Shown in pieces: positions 23,297 to 33,779 of a stretch of 64,000 bases of DNA. The translations under genes were made by a program, and so were the position numbers. The notes under the pieces are model-generated. The model saw only the letters and a list, made by a program, of their open reading frames with translations, did no database searches and had not been told where the DNA came from. How positions within the stretch are numbered: the first letter of the stretch is position 1; every line of letters starts with the position of its first letter. The DNA comes from Neurospora crassa OR74A (taxonomy: Eukaryota; Ascomycota; Sordariomycetes; Sordariales; Sordariaceae), in the NCBI RefSeq assembly GCF_000182925.2, contig NC_026505.1:496001-560000 (forward strand), read 5' to 3'.

Positions 23297-25189
23297 CTAA
23301 GCTGACGTTTTGGGCTTCTTCCTGATCAGTCCAGCTCCCAGAACATTCACCTTGGGTGCTTCAAGCACCAGTGGGTTGACAGCATCACTTGGTGTTGCTG
23401 CTGTCCCATTCTCGGTACAGGGGTCCTCTAACCCATTCGTCTTTACGTCCACCGCGCCACTGTCGATAGCAGCCGGCTTCTTCTTCCTCACCAACCCCGT
23501 CAGATTGTTGACTGGAGCTGCGCTTCCCCGGTCAGCAGTGGCACTTGTCGCGGTCTGGACCCGCCTCCCAACAACCTCATGTCCCCATTTGGCACCCATG
23601 CCAGCCTCGCTGATCCATCGCTTGGTGGCACTGCAAGCCTTATCCAGCGTCTCAAAATCAAGCTGCAGCAGTAGCTCCACCACGCGCTTGTAGTCATGCT
23701 CGTCCACGATTAAGTCGCCACGGCCCTCGGTCGGCCAATGGTAGTAGGCCGTGGTGTTTGGTCGCTTGAAGAGGTAATTCCGTTGGTGTTTCTTGACTTT
23801 GGGAACACGAGGCGTGATGCGGCCTTTCAGCTTCTTTTTCTTCTCCTTCTCTGTCTTGCTGGTCTCCTTGGCCATGTCTGGCTGAGAATTCGTAACCTCT
23901 CCAGCTGTAAAAGAGGCTTTGAGTGGGCTGGCTTGTGGCGTACGGGCCGGCACATCAGCACGGCGCTTTGGTGGAGTGGAAGGAGGGAAGGCGGTGGAAG
24001 CATCGAACGAGCCGGTTGGGGTCATGAGTGGCGCGGATGCAAACGACGTTGCAACCGAAGCCGTCGTGGCTTGTGTCGCCTGCTCTTCTGATTCCGACTT
24101 CTTGGGATCAAAGACCAGCCAAATGAATCCTGTCAGTCGCCCGGATGAGCATTCCTGCCTGAAGGCCATGGTATCCCAGAACTGGCTCAATGTCCTGATG
24201 CTCTTCCAAGCCCCCATATCCTGCTTCCACTTTGCAGACTCCTCGTCAAGCTCATCCCGATAACGCGACTTTGGGTCGTCTGGATATCGCGGTATCAAAC
24301 ACCTAGGTGGTACCCAGTCGAATTCCTGGGTATAGTGGGATATCGTCTCCATGGGATGGCCGATTTCCCAGTCGTTGGCGCTGGTGACGTTCCGCGGAAT
24401 AAAGGCGCGCATGTCCCGCTCTTCCAGACCAGGAACAAGGAGGTATCCCTTGGTAGCTGCGACCCGATCGTCCTTGCGTTGATCTTCCAGAAGCGGGTTG
24501 AGAACACGACACCACCACTTGATGAGACCCCGATCGCTAAGAATGTGCTTCTCCCTGCCTGGCCCGATTCCATCGTTTTCACCACTACCTGGGAAGAGGT
24601 ACTGGCTCTGCGCACGGCCGAAGAGGTTGACGACAGAGACAATGTTCTTTCGCCGGCGATGTTGGATGAGGTAGGATACAAAGGTCGAGCTGACTTGGCT
24701 GATGGGAGAAGGACCTCCGCTTGGTAGTTTGAGAAGATGGAGATAACCGGTCGAGTCGGCCTTGGAGACGAACAGGACTGTCTGGAAGGCTGTGGTAAAG
24801 ATGAACACCTCGATGGCGAAGGCGATGACTTGTTTCGTTGTCGTCTCGGTCGATTTTGCCTCGTCAGCGCCAGGGGAAGACCGCTTCATAGCACCAGTGA
24901 CGGGGGCTTCGATGGAGAGGGCGAGGAAGTGCTTTTCGCAGTATGTCTTGTCGGGTTTCTCTCCCGGAGGAGGTACGTAGAGAGCATCGGTGCGGGTGGG
25001 TGGTGTCGATAGGTGGTGGATCGAGAACTTGAGGTCCTTTGGCAGCACAGAAGCAAGCTTCTCCAACAGTTCGTTTGTGGTGCTGCCGCCAGCATTGTTC
25101 ACCTGGTTGGAGGAGGAGCTCATCTTGGCCGAGGCAGAGTCGTGATCGCGTTTGGAGACGGGGGCAGGGGTCGTCGACGAGGATGCCAT
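23297..25189 (-). CDS. rtt109: Histone acetyltransferase Rtt109 (H3K56 acetylation)
   Basis: A single-exon frame of 630 residues from MASSSTTPAP. An in-frame start 59 codons upstream would add Leu/Pro-rich sequence that reads like a leader, so 25189 is chosen. Rtt109 is the fungus-specific acetyltransferase that, with the chaperones Asf1 and Vps75, acetylates newly made histone H3 on Lys56 (and Lys9/27), supporting nucleosome assembly and genome stability in the nucleus. Family blocks seen in order: LLEKLASVLPKDLKFSIHHL near 40, FQTVLFVSKADSTGYL, LIKWWCRVLNPLL, GYLLVPGLEE, WEIGHPM, PPRCLIPRYPDDPKSRYRDE and FWDTMAFRQECSSGRLTGF. After a Ser/Thr/Pro-rich insert come a basic stretch (KKKKLKGRITPR) and a C-terminal block (YYHWPTEGRGDLIVDEHDY). 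Length exceeds the yeast protein (436 residues), mainly through the disordered insert and tail. It stands alone, with an unknown gene on one side and mL57 divergent on the other. Confidence 0.93.
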   Translation of the reverse strand: MASSSTTPAPVSKRDHDSASAKMSSSSNQVNNAGGSTTNELLEKLASVLPKDLKFSIHHLSTPPTRTDALYVPPPGEKPDKTYCEKHFLALSIEAPVTGAMKRSSPGADEAKSTETTTKQVIAFAIEVFIFTTAFQTVLFVSKADSTGYLHLLKLPSGGPSPISQVSSTFVSYLIQHRRRKNIVSVVNLFGRAQSQYLFPGSGENDGIGPGREKHILSDRGLIKWWCRVLNPLLEDQRKDDRVAATKGYLLVPGLEERDMRAFIPRNVTSANDWEIGHPMETISHYTQEFDWVPPRCLIPRYPDDPKSRYRDELDEESAKWKQDMGAWKSIRTLSQFWDTMAFRQECSSGRLTGFIWLVFDPKKSESEEQATQATTASVATSFASAPLMTPTGSFDASTAFPPSTPPKRRADVPARTPQASPLKASFTAGEVTNSQPDMAKETSKTEKEKKKKLKGRITPRVPKVKKHQRNYLFKRPNTTAYYHWPTEGRGDLIVDEHDYKRVVELLLQLDFETLDKACSATKRWISEAGMGAKWGHEVVGRRVQTATSATADRGSAAPVNNLTGLVRKKKPAAIDSGAVDVKTNGLEDPCTENGTAATPSDAVNPLVLEAPKVNVLGAGLIRKKPKTSA

Positions 25190-26232
25190 TGCGGGTGCTG
25201 AGATGGTCAGTGAGGTCACAGACCGGAGCACATGGTGACTAGGTAGATAAGGTATGGATGAGCATGGAGTGCCTTGGGGAAGGGAAGAGTAGGTAGCTGG
25301 GCTTTGAGGTTTTGTTTGACGAAAAGCAGTGCTGGGGAAGAAGAAGGGAAGAGATGAAAGCAACACAAGACCAACTGCAAGGGACGCGACAAGGAAGCAC
25401 TAACAGCCCCAGGCACTGAACCAACAGTGGAGGTGCCCTGGACGCGACAGGGCTGCCCGCGCCGTGTAAATCGATTGGTTAGGTTTGCGGACCTGAGCTT
25501 CCAGTCCCCTGCTCTTTGCAGTTCTTCTCAAAGGTACCTGATCGATGTACCTTTTTGGGCCGGGAGAGAAAGAAGGAAGGTCAAGCTAACCTTAAGCGGC
25601 TATTCTAGCTCTTGGGAGAACTGAGGCCCCGCACTTTGCTGAGCCTGGGGAATTGCCCAATGGCCCGTCGACAGCCAAACTGAAGTCTGGAGAATCGAAG
25701 TAGTACTGTGTAGTGTGTACAAAGTGACCATCCGTCAGCGCACAGACCACCCGAGCCAGCCCCGCCCGTATCTATCGAAGCCTGCCGAGGGGTCCATCCA
25801 GTCCAGTCCAGTCCAGTCCCGTCCCTCGATCGGTCGTAAAAAATTCCCGTCTTGCCGTCCCACTCCAGGCACGCGAACGGACCCGGAGCCTTGCCTTCCA
25901 CTTGGGACTTTGGACTTTCCGCACAGCGACCCGTCGAGCCACTCCCCAGCCTGTGCACCGACCGCGCCGAGCCGTCAAGTCAGCCGCGCGACATCTTTCC
26001 TTTACCTACGGACTCCGGAATCTTTGGTGGTGGTGTTTTGCGATATCCAGTGTGGAAACGGGCGCCCATCCGACCTCGACGTCTTTCTACCCCACGACCC
26101 CGTCACATCCATCCACATCTCCATCCATACCTTCAAGCTCGTAGTAGTATCTCCACGGTCTCGCCCCGGGTCGTCGCATCTCCAGTAGCATCCAAAATCA
26201 AAGAAAAAAGAAAAAAAAAAAATTAGACCACA
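25190..26232. other. Divergent promoter region of rtt109 and the mL57 gene
   Basis: About 1 kb between two oppositely directed genes, so it must carry both promoters. It contains a short CCAGT tandem run at 25796-25820 and, just before the mL57 start, an A-rich leader of more than 20 A with few interruptions. No coding signal was seen. Confidence 0.6.
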
Positions 26233-27208
26233 ATGGCCGCCCTCACACCCTCCCGTTCCGTCTTCGCCTCGACATGCAAGACTATTGCCCAGCAATGCTC
26301 TAGGCGACCTGTCGCTGTCCAACAACTCGCTGCCGTCCCCGTCGCCCGCCAGGTCTCGTCGTCGTCGGCTGTCCAACAAGAACAAGATGCTTCCGGCACC
26401 AGCAGCTCGCAGCAGCCCAGGCCAAGGTGGTCCTACACCCCCGAGCGCATGAAGGGCCCCGGTTTCTCCCTCAACCTCGTCAAGGACCCCAGGCGCAAGC
26501 AGTGGATGGTCAACAGCGACCCGGCAAAGTTGGATGCCTTTTACGACGCCTTCCTCGGCCAGGGCGGCAGCCGGATGCTATCAGAGGAGACCAAGTGGCT
26601 GGCCGTCACCCACAAGAGTTTCGACTACGGAAGGAGAGGTTACAACACACGGCTGGCTTTCCTCGGTACGTTCTGGCAGTGGTCTCAGTTGCAAGAGGAA
26701 ATATCTGGGGAGATGGATATATCGCGACGGAAACAACAATGCGGATCACGGCTAACAAAACTCTGTCAGGCCGTCAAATAATCGCCCTCGAGACGACCCG
26801 CTCCATCCTCACCAGCCCCGTCCTTAACGAGCCCATCGTCGACAAGTACGGCCGCACGCCCTACAACCACGCCGCCCTGGCCAACATCGACAAGCTCATC
26901 TACACGCAACCGCTAGACATTATGGACAAGACCAAGATCGCACGGATGGGCATCGACTTTGGCCTGCTCACCGTCATGCGGTGGAAGCCCAGAATGGTAA
27001 CACTCTCACATCTTCCTCCCAGAGCTTGCCACTTGCTAACACGAAACCTTGTGTAACTCTACAGCCCGAAGATCTCGAATCCTCCGGTGTCGTCGTCGTT
27101 CTCAACTCCACCCTCTTCGCCATCATTGGCGCCATCTCGTTAGAAAAGGGTGCCGCTGTCGCTCAGCGCATCGTCAGAGAGAAGATCCTCAAGAGGCTCG
27201 GAGCGTGA
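26233..27208 (+). CDS. MRPL15: Mitochondrial large-subunit ribosomal protein mL57 (MRPL15, RNase III-like)
   Basis: Join 26233-26665, 26770-26996, 27065-27208, 267 residues. The introns start GTACGT and GTAACA; the second has a TGCTAAC branch point, and phases agree. The N-terminus is Ala/Ser/Arg-rich without acidic residues, as expected for a mitochondrial presequence. The body carries the RNase III-like fold of the mL57 family: DAFYDAFLGQGG, ETKWLAVTHKSFDYGRRGYN, TRLAFLGRQIIALETTRSIL, then NSTLFAIIGAISLEKGAAVA near the end. In yeast this protein (Mrpl15, about 253 residues) is a structural, non-catalytic subunit of the mitoribosome. The motif regions of true RNase III acid clusters are not preserved here, which agrees. 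No dsRNA-binding domain is present, so mL44 (Mrpl3) is less likely. Confidence 0.88.
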
Positions 27209-28343
27209 GGAGCGCAAAAAAGAGAGAAAAGAGAAAGTGAAAGAAGAGAAGCATCCCTTTATTGTATACACCCCTGTACTATATCGATGGGCATAGAGGC
27301 TGGCATAATCCCGCATACCCATTTCATACCTGCGGGCCGGAGTCCAGAATGATTATTGTTTGCATGCAAGATGGCTCCATCAAGTTGTTTGAGGGTTGCG
27401 ACATTGCATCTTGAGAATCGGGGGGGGGGGGGGTGCTGAAGTGTGTTGCATGTTATGGACTAACCGTGGAGCTAACAGCAGAAAAGGCAAACGACAAGAC
27501 ATCGAACCACAAAGGAGCCGGCAGAGAAACTTACATCTCACTCGCTCGAACTCAACAGCCGGCAGACCACAATGTATCGCATTACCAGCGGTAGCTTGGC
27601 AACCTTCAAAGCACCCCATCGTCAGCAACTCTCCACCCCCTTGCAGCAACCATCGACCATCTTCACACTCGGAGCAGCTTGACCACTTTCAGGACTTTCT
27701 GGCGTTCCTCACACACGTTCTTGCTCATTGGCACTCCCCACGCCGCACTCTCCTACCTTAAAGCAACACATGTCGGTGTCTGATGGCGGAAGCGTGGTAT
27801 CGCATACATTGGCGGTTAGCAACAGACTGTTTCGAGCATCTCCCAACCTTCCCTGAGGCGGGCAGAAACGATTTGAGTTAGAGGAAAGCACCACACACAA
27901 GAATCGAAGAGAAACACCATAAGCCAGGTATTCATTTGTCAACCTGGACACCAACCTGCGGGACATAATGAAGCAATTGACACGTTGTATTTGCTTTATG
28001 ACCATTTTCTCAGAGCCAGTCATTAGTCTTACCCCCTTTTCTTTGTTTACCTGCGTCAACGAAGCGCATCTTTAACCGTGGCGGGAGAATGAGCGAGTGA
28101 AACCCTAACCCTCATCATTTGTCAGATGTGCACGGGCCATGTTGAAGAAGTCCACTGACAAGTCCGAAGATCGCTGGAGTTATCTCGGCCTTTTGGAAAT
28201 TTCACCATCTCAGAACGGCGAAGTCTGAAATCACCACTTTCCAACCTCTCATCTACCCTAGCAAAGACTCTTTGTCGGAACATCACTGGTCAGTCATTTG
28301 GACTCATACAACCATCTCGCTCATTCAACTACCGTTGCCCACC
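27209..28343. other. Intergenic; G-run; promoter of the SET-domain gene
   Basis: The 3' flank of the mL57 gene followed by the upstream region of the SET gene. It contains a run of 14 G at 27420-27433. Frames on either strand are short, overlapping and motif-free. Confidence 0.6.
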
Positions 28344-30115
28344 ATGGCCACCACCACGAATACCGTACCCGTCGGTGACTTTGAGCAGCAAACTCAAAAG
28401 TTCCTTGAATGGTTCACAAGCCAACCCGGCGCCACCTTTCACAAGGACATCAAGCTTGTTGATTTGAGAGACAAGAGTGCCGGCCGTGGTATTAGTGAGT
28501 TTTTCTCCTTTCCAAGTCAACCCAGTCGCGAAAAATCGTCAAGTGTCCTTCACCTCTCATGTCAATCCACTCCCTCTCAACTTGAAGCTCACGACTTACA
28601 CCACCATATTATCCTCACACCCCTCACCTCTCTGGTACCCGACCATCACTAACACCCGCCCTCCCAGTCGCAACCGCCCCCATCCCCGCCGACACAACCC
28701 TCTTCACCATCCCCCGCGCCTCCATCCTCTGCGCCACCACCTCCCCCCTCGCCAAAAAGCTCCCGCACCTCTTCAAAGGACCCGCCGAACCCACCGTCGC
28801 CGAGGAATCCCCCTCCCACACCGCCGACGCCGACGACGAGCCGCCTTCTCCCGAAAATGACGAGGAAGACGACTCCCAGTCCCAGGACTCTTGGACTCTA
28901 CTCATCCTGATTCTCATGCACGAGTACCTCCAGGGTTCCTCAAATTGGTCCCCTTACCTGTCTATTCTCCCTACACAGTTCGACACGCCCATGTTCTGGA
29001 CCGAGGCGGAACTATCCGAGTTGCAAGCTAGTGCGCTCGTAGCCAAAGTAGGCAAAGAGGAGGCGGATAAGATGATCCGCACGAAAATCGTCAAGGTGGT
29101 TCAAGAGCATGAAGAGGTGTTTTACCCTGCGGATACACCAAAGACACAAAGGTTGGAGGAGGGCGAATTGTTGAAGCTGGGACATAGGATGGGGTCGGCG
29201 ATTATGGCGTATGCTTTTGATTTGGCTAACGACGACGAAGATGAAGATGAAGAAGAGGAGGAGGAGGAGGATGGATGGGTGGAGGATAAAATCGCGGGAA
29301 TGAATGATTCGATGGGGATGGTGCCCATGGCGGATATGCTCAATGCCGATGCGGTGTTTAATGCGCATATTAATCATGGAGAGGCGTGTCTGACGGCTAC
29401 GTCGCTGAGGGAGATTAAGGAAGGGGAGGAGATATTGAACTATTATGGGCCGTTGAGCAGTGCGGAGCTGTTGAGAAGGTATGGATATGTCACGCCGAAT
29501 CATGCGCGGTATGATGTGGTGGAGGTGGGGTGGGGGTTGGTGGAAGGGGGGCTGAAGAAGATGGTGGAGGAGGGAATAAAGGGGAGGAAGAAGGAGGTGG
29601 ATTGGGACAAGGTTGAGGAGTTGGTTGAGGAGGTGAAGGAGGAGGAGGGAGAGTGGGAGGATAGTTTTGTGCTGGAACGTCAAAGTGAGGATCCGGATTC
29701 GGAAGGGCAAGTTCACGGTGAAGCGGAGTTTATGGGGTTGCCGCAAGAGTTGGAGGAGCAGGTCAAGACGTACCTGAAGGCTGTGAAGAAGGTGGTCGGA
29801 ACGGGGGATAGGGCGGTGGCGGAGGCGTTGGGAAACAAGACTGTGAGGAAGGAGATCTTGTTGGGTGGCGTGAGGAAGGCGTTGGAGGAGAGGGAGGGGC
29901 AGTATGCCACGAGTTTGGAGGAGGATGAGAAGGTGCTTGCGGGGATGGAGGGTGGAAGGCCGACGACGAGGAAGGAGATGGCTGTGTGGGTTAGGGCGGG
30001 CGAGAAGAGGATTCTTAAGGAGGCCGTGGCGTGGGTTAAGAAGCAAGAGGAGGGGTTGAGCACGGAGAAGGGTCAGGAGAAGGCTGAACCTTCTGCGAAG
30101 AGGAGGAAGGCTTAG
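28344..30115 (+). CDS. SET-domain lysine methyltransferase, Rkm4/SETD6 type
   Basis: Join 28344-28494 and 28668-30115, 532 residues. The intron runs GTGAGT to CAG with a CACTAAC branch point. Rkm4/SETD6-type enzymes transfer methyl groups from S-adenosylmethionine to lysines of ribosomal or other non-histone proteins (yeast Rkm4 acts on Rpl42). Seen in order: KDIKLVDLRDKSAGRGI followed by IATAPIPADTTLFTIPRASI (start of the split SET domain), an acidic insert after about residue 85, LLILILMHEYLQGSSNWSPY, SAIMAYAFDLA, a second acidic insert of consecutive Asp/Glu near 240-252, then MVPMADMLNADAVFNAHINH at about 268-287 and GEEILNYYGPLSSAELLRRYGYV near 303 (read as motif GEEILNYYG plus LLRRYGYV). 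The remainder is a Lys/Glu-rich helical region like the Rubisco-LSMT substrate-binding domain, ending in a basic SAKRRKA tail that could be a nuclear signal. Substrate not deducible. An upstream in-frame ATG exists at 28272, but the family begins near 28344. Confidence 0.88.
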
Positions 30116-30417
30116 AGCAAGATTTAGTTGGAATTGGAACTACATCTACGGGTATGTTGTTCGTCCATCGTATTCCCTTGTCCATGCCGTCGTCTTTGCA
30201 TCGGGTTCCCTACCTCTTCTCAATCAGGTTCTTCCACCACAGCCTTAGTCGGCAACCTAGGTACTTCCAAACTTCCCTCGGCGTCCCTTCCTGTCAAAAA
30301 AAAAAAAAGTTAGGAAAACTCTACTTTATCAGTTCTCAAGAAGCATTTACCTCTTATCTCCCACCATTCCTTGCCATGCCGGGCGCCACATCTGGAGCCC
30401 CTTCTTCCTCTCGTTCT
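30116..30417. other. Short convergent intergenic region
   Basis: About 300 bases between the 3' ends of the SET gene and the first Met-Cys gene. It contains an A-run at 30297-30308 and nothing else notable. Confidence 0.6.
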
Positions 30418-30669
30418 TCAAGCACCAGAAGTACTGGTAGCACTGGTAGTGCCGAAAGCACTGCGGGGACCGCGAATTCTGGGACGGCAAGTGCTGCATT
30501 TGCCTGCCAGTCTGATGGGGTCGGTCACCTCCGTGACGGGGATGCAAGGCGGCGGGTATTCTTCGTCCTTGGGGTTCATCAAGGTGCGCTTCATCTTGGT
30601 CTGGCACTGAGACTCGCACCATTCGGTGTGGCCGCAGACCACGAAGTGGTATTGCTTTTTGGTGCACAT
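30418..30669 (-). CDS. Small cysteine-rich Met-Cys family protein, copy A (83 residues)
   Basis: A single-exon frame starting MCTKKQYHFVVCGHTEWC and ending TSGA before TGA. Seven Cys lie at 2, 12, 18, 22, 42, 58 and 61. The last three are spaced C-x15-C-x2-C, exactly as in the three neighbours at 31.7, 32.6 and 34.2 kb. There is no signal peptide or membrane segment, so a cytosolic or nuclear protein is likely. Cys pairs with a nearby His (CGHTEWC) suggest zinc binding (inference). The C-terminal 20 residues are Ser/Thr/Gly-rich. It is transcribed toward the SET gene and away from copy B. I do not recognise a named family. The frame is short, and its support comes from the shared cysteine spacing with neighbours. 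Confidence 0.6.
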   Translation of the reverse strand: MCTKKQYHFVVCGHTEWCESQCQTKMKRTLMNPKDEEYPPPCIPVTEVTDPIRLAGKCSTCRPRIRGPRSAFGTTSATSTSGA

Positions 30670-31655
30670 CTTGTTGGTTTGTGAGTGCAGAGGTGCTTGC
30701 TGCTTGGGTTGTGTTTTTGGGCTTTCTTTGCGTGGTTCTTGGTTTTTTGTTTAAAAAGTGCCCGTTCTTGGAAGAAAGAGACAAAGTTGAGGGGTTCTTG
30801 GAGGGTGTTTTATACTTCTCTTCTGAACCCCTCGGAGAGTTAATAGACATGCTTTCGTGCTATTGTCAAAACTTCACAAATAGCCTCGTCTCGTTGAGTT
30901 CAGACTGAATGAGCACGCGTACAAAAGCTATCACGCGGTTCCCATGGTTCTGTTATCTGATGTTCCTAGCCGACGGGAGTCAACGGTACAGCCGACAACG
31001 ACGACCTCTAGCGAGTGCTCTTTGAGGAACGAACTCTAAGTCCCTGGATTGGCTTACCTCTTCTTTTCGTCCCTTCCTCAACGCGTTCAGGACTGTTGGA
31101 TAAAGGTACCATTCACGATGTCAACTTCTTTACAGACTGACAAGCCTCTCCCAATCCCTCGAGGTCAGACGAGTCAAGACAGCCACTATGAGACACAGAC
31201 TGACAGATTGACAGACCAGAGCTTATGGATTCATGGGCCGTCGTCTCGCTTCATCTTGGGATCACATAGCCCATTCAACAGACCTGGCCTTGCTCGTGTT
31301 GTTAGCAATACCTTATGCTCAATGATCCACCAGCATTCGCCATTCACGACCATGAAACAAACTAGGGGCAGTTTGACGGGATAAGGAACTCAGCCTTCCA
31401 TTACTATAAGTAAACAACACCACACAACACAATGCACCATAGACGCCTTTGCTTACCTTAGGTACCTATCTTCTTATTGCCTTGATCACCGCAAACCACC
31501 GGAAAAGCCTCCAGTTATTACCTCCTTCTACCTACTTCTACCTGTTCACACCACACCACCCCCATTCACCCCCCTTGATCACCACAACACCACCACCACC
31601 AGACCACCACCCCCCATTATCCCACCCCCCATTATCCCACCCCCACAAAATCAAG
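30670..31655. other. Divergent upstream region of copies A and B
   Basis: Promoter space between two divergent Met-Cys genes. The last 335 bases (from about 31300) are partly duplicated in front of copy C. The segment directly before copy B is C/A-rich (CACCACC and CCCCCATTATCCCA repeats). It contains the short upstream frame listed at 31322. Confidence 0.55.
31322..31384 (+). other. Short upstream open frame conserved between the duplicated copies B and C
   Basis: Twenty codons beginning MIHQHSPFTTMKQ, 272 bases before the copy B start. The equivalent segment before copy C begins MIHQPSSFTTMKQ. In the 13 aligned codons, five of seven differing codons are synonymous (CAG/CAA, TCG/TCA, ACG/ACA, AAA/AAG, CAA/CAG), which points to translation of this peptide, as an upstream ORF or a separate exon. 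Here it ends at TAA; before copy C the frame runs on. Confidence 0.4.
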
Positions 31656-31913
31656 ATGTGCACAGTAACCTACAACGAAACTAAATGCTCCCTCTGCAAG
31701 ACGGCCCTGATCAAGTCCGAGGTCGACCGAAGTAAATGCTACGAAGTCTGGAACTCCGAGTTCACTATGAATCCCCTAGATTTCGGGGGGTGTAAAGAGG
31801 GCCAGACGTCGGTGACGAATACGAAGGAGGAAGGGATGTGTGATGGCTGTAAGAAAAAAAAGATAAACGATGAGGTTGATGCGTGGAAGGCGGCGGCGAT
31901 GGGTGCGCTGTGA
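31656..31913 (+). CDS. Small cysteine-rich Met-Cys family protein, copy B (85 residues)
   Basis: Starts MCTVTYNETKCSLCK. The upstream part of the frame is C/A-rich leader sequence, and the paralogue C aligns from exactly this Met. Seven Cys at 2, 11, 14, 28, 46, 62 and 65 give MC-x8-CxxC-x13-C-x17-C-x15-CxxC. A conserved core is shared with copy C (SxVDRxxCYEV, then FGGCKxGQT). The C-terminus is Lys-rich and ends KAAAMGAL. No secretion signal or membrane helix. Two CxxC pairs suggest a small zinc-binding protein (inference). It lies in tandem with copy C, which is about 910 bases downstream in the same direction. Family not recognised. Confidence 0.72.
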   Translation: MCTVTYNETKCSLCKTALIKSEVDRSKCYEVWNSEFTMNPLDFGGCKEGQTSVTNTKEEGMCDGCKKKKINDEVDAWKAAAMGAL

Positions 31914-32563
31914 TTGGGATGGGAGGAGCAGGGCTGGTGAGGAAGAGGTGAGGAGGGAGGAAAAGGGATACTTTTATTTGGTTCTGGTTCTTGTGATTGG
32001 GAATGACTGGATGGATGTATGTAGGATGGTTGGTTGTGAGGTGACTTTGGCGTTAGGGGTGGAAGTTGGTCGTTGGAATGAATGTGATGATTTTTTGGTT
32101 GCGAGTAGGTACTTGATCAGAGGTATATTCTACCGCTACAAGACGCATACGTACCTAAATAGGTCAGGTAACCAGGCGATTCAGAACTTGCAAATTCATT
32201 GGCAGTCACCTCTCTCCTTTATTGGATTATAGAGGTATAGTCCGTTTGCAGGACGCAGACCCGGCTATGACTACCAGGCGTGTTGTTAGCGATTCCTGAC
32301 ACTCAATGATCCACCAACCCTCATCATTCACAACCATGAAGCAGAAAAGCAGCAGCAGTAAGAAATTGGCAAGTTACCTACCTTGTACTTATAAGAAGCA
32401 ACATGCCCGCGCGCACAGTACATCTAATAGCATCACCAATCCCCCGGAAGACCCAGCTTATTACCACTTCTATTCACACCTACTTACCACTACCTATACA
32501 CTATACAATAATATCACAATACCACCAACCCAGCCCCAATTCCCATTCCCACCCCCCAGCAAA
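31914..32563. other. Spacer between tandem copies B and C
   Basis: The 3' flank of copy B and the duplicated upstream segment of copy C. The block around 32289-32345 matches 31304-31360 in front of copy B (GTTGTTAGC, then the MIHQ frame). The frame that starts at 32306 is open straight into copy C. Confidence 0.6.
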
Positions 32564-32833
32564 ATGTGTACAGTAACCTTCAACGAAACCTATTGCTCCC
32601 ACTGCAAGAACCTCGTCCAATCCGACGTCGACCGAAACACCTGCTACGAAGTGCTCAAAGCGGAGCACACGGCCAAACCACTGGCCTTTGGTGGATGTAA
32701 AGACGGGCAGACGACGGAGACGACCACGAAGGACGTGGATATGTGTGTTGATTGTAAAGCTAAGGATAGGGGTGCGAATATCTGGAAGGGGTCGTCGATG
32801 GGGGCGCCGCCGGATATGCCGCAGTGGGAGTGA
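32564..32833 (+). CDS. Small cysteine-rich Met-Cys family protein, copy C (89 residues)
   Basis: Starts MCTVTFNETYCSHCKNL, aligning from the first residue with copy B at roughly half identity. Seven Cys at 2, 11, 14, 27, 45, 61 and 64 give MC-x8-CxxC-x12-C-x17-C-x15-CxxC. The tail is longer than in B and ends PPDMPQWE. The frame is open for 86 codons further upstream to an ATG at 32306, but that part is Ser/Thr/Pro/Tyr-rich and copy B has no equivalent extension, so the internal Met is preferred. No signal peptide is seen after MC. Product of a tandem duplication with copy B; family not recognised. Confidence 0.72.
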   Translation: MCTVTFNETYCSHCKNLVQSDVDRNTCYEVLKAEHTAKPLAFGGCKDGQTTETTTKDVDMCVDCKAKDRGANIWKGSSMGAPPDMPQWE

Positions 32834-33779
32834 GTACCTACACTAAGGTACCTAGTAGGTAGGGAAAAGAGAAGGGGGGTGGAGATGGGGATGAGGGGGG
32901 GAAAGGGTAGAGGTGATGGGGTAGGTGATGACATGAGGGATTGTAAATACCCAGGAAGGACAGCACAGGGGCATGGAAGGAAAAGGGGTGCTTGCTTTGT
33001 TGTGAGATGACCGGATGCACTTGTAGGTATGGAAGGTAGATAGATATAGTTGGAGTTGATGCTGGTCTGGATGTTGGAAGGAAAGCGTTGCTTTTTACCT
33101 CTATTTTTAATATTAGTATGATGCCACCTCTGTATATGACATTGTGAATCCGTGGTCTTCTTGAGGTTGTATTATTTTTTGCCGTTGCTGTTTTGTTTTC
33201 CTCTCTGTGTGTTCTTTCCCCCGTCAAGTCCTTTACCTTCCATCTTTTTGGGTGCTTTCTTCCCTTGCCTTTATCTCCTCACGACTGAAACTTGCTGCGT
33301 GTGGTAGGTAGGTAGAAGGTATCTCTATACCTCTAGGCATACAAAGAGATCCCTTGGCTGACAGCTATACCTGTTTCGTTATTCTTCCCTTGTGAAATCC
33401 AAATAGCATCTGCAATTTCCGGGCATGTTTGCTATCACGGGCTGGGTGAACACATGCAGTGACCACATAACTCTGAGAAACCATCAAATTGAAGATATCT
33501 CTACCGAACGACCTACCTATAGAGGTAGGTACCTCCATTCTACTTGCCAGCAGTCGAATGTCCACACCGCCTCTTAAGCACCTCTGAACCACTGTCACCA
33601 GGTCCGGTTACATGTCCGTACTACCTACGAAATCTTGCCTAGACCACTGAAGCTTGCGTCCACTGTCCAGGGCTTTTGAGGACGACACTTGATCCCACAC
33701 GGCTATCCGGACTTTGCTCCAGCTTTCCAGGCTCAACTGCCCGATCTGGTCCTTCCACATTACCTCTAGAGGTAGGTAC
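32834..33779. other. Convergent intergenic region between copies C and D
   Basis: The 3' flanks of copies C and D. It contains TACCTA/TAGGTA words at 32.83-32.86 and 33.3-33.53 kb and the perfect palindrome ACCTCTAGAGGT at 33762-33773. No coding signal was seen. Confidence 0.6.

Noticed and set aside
29012-30046. A 344-codon minus-strand frame opposite the SET gene
   Set aside because: A Leu/His/Arg/Pro-rich shadow of the Lys/Glu-rich coding strand, with no motif.
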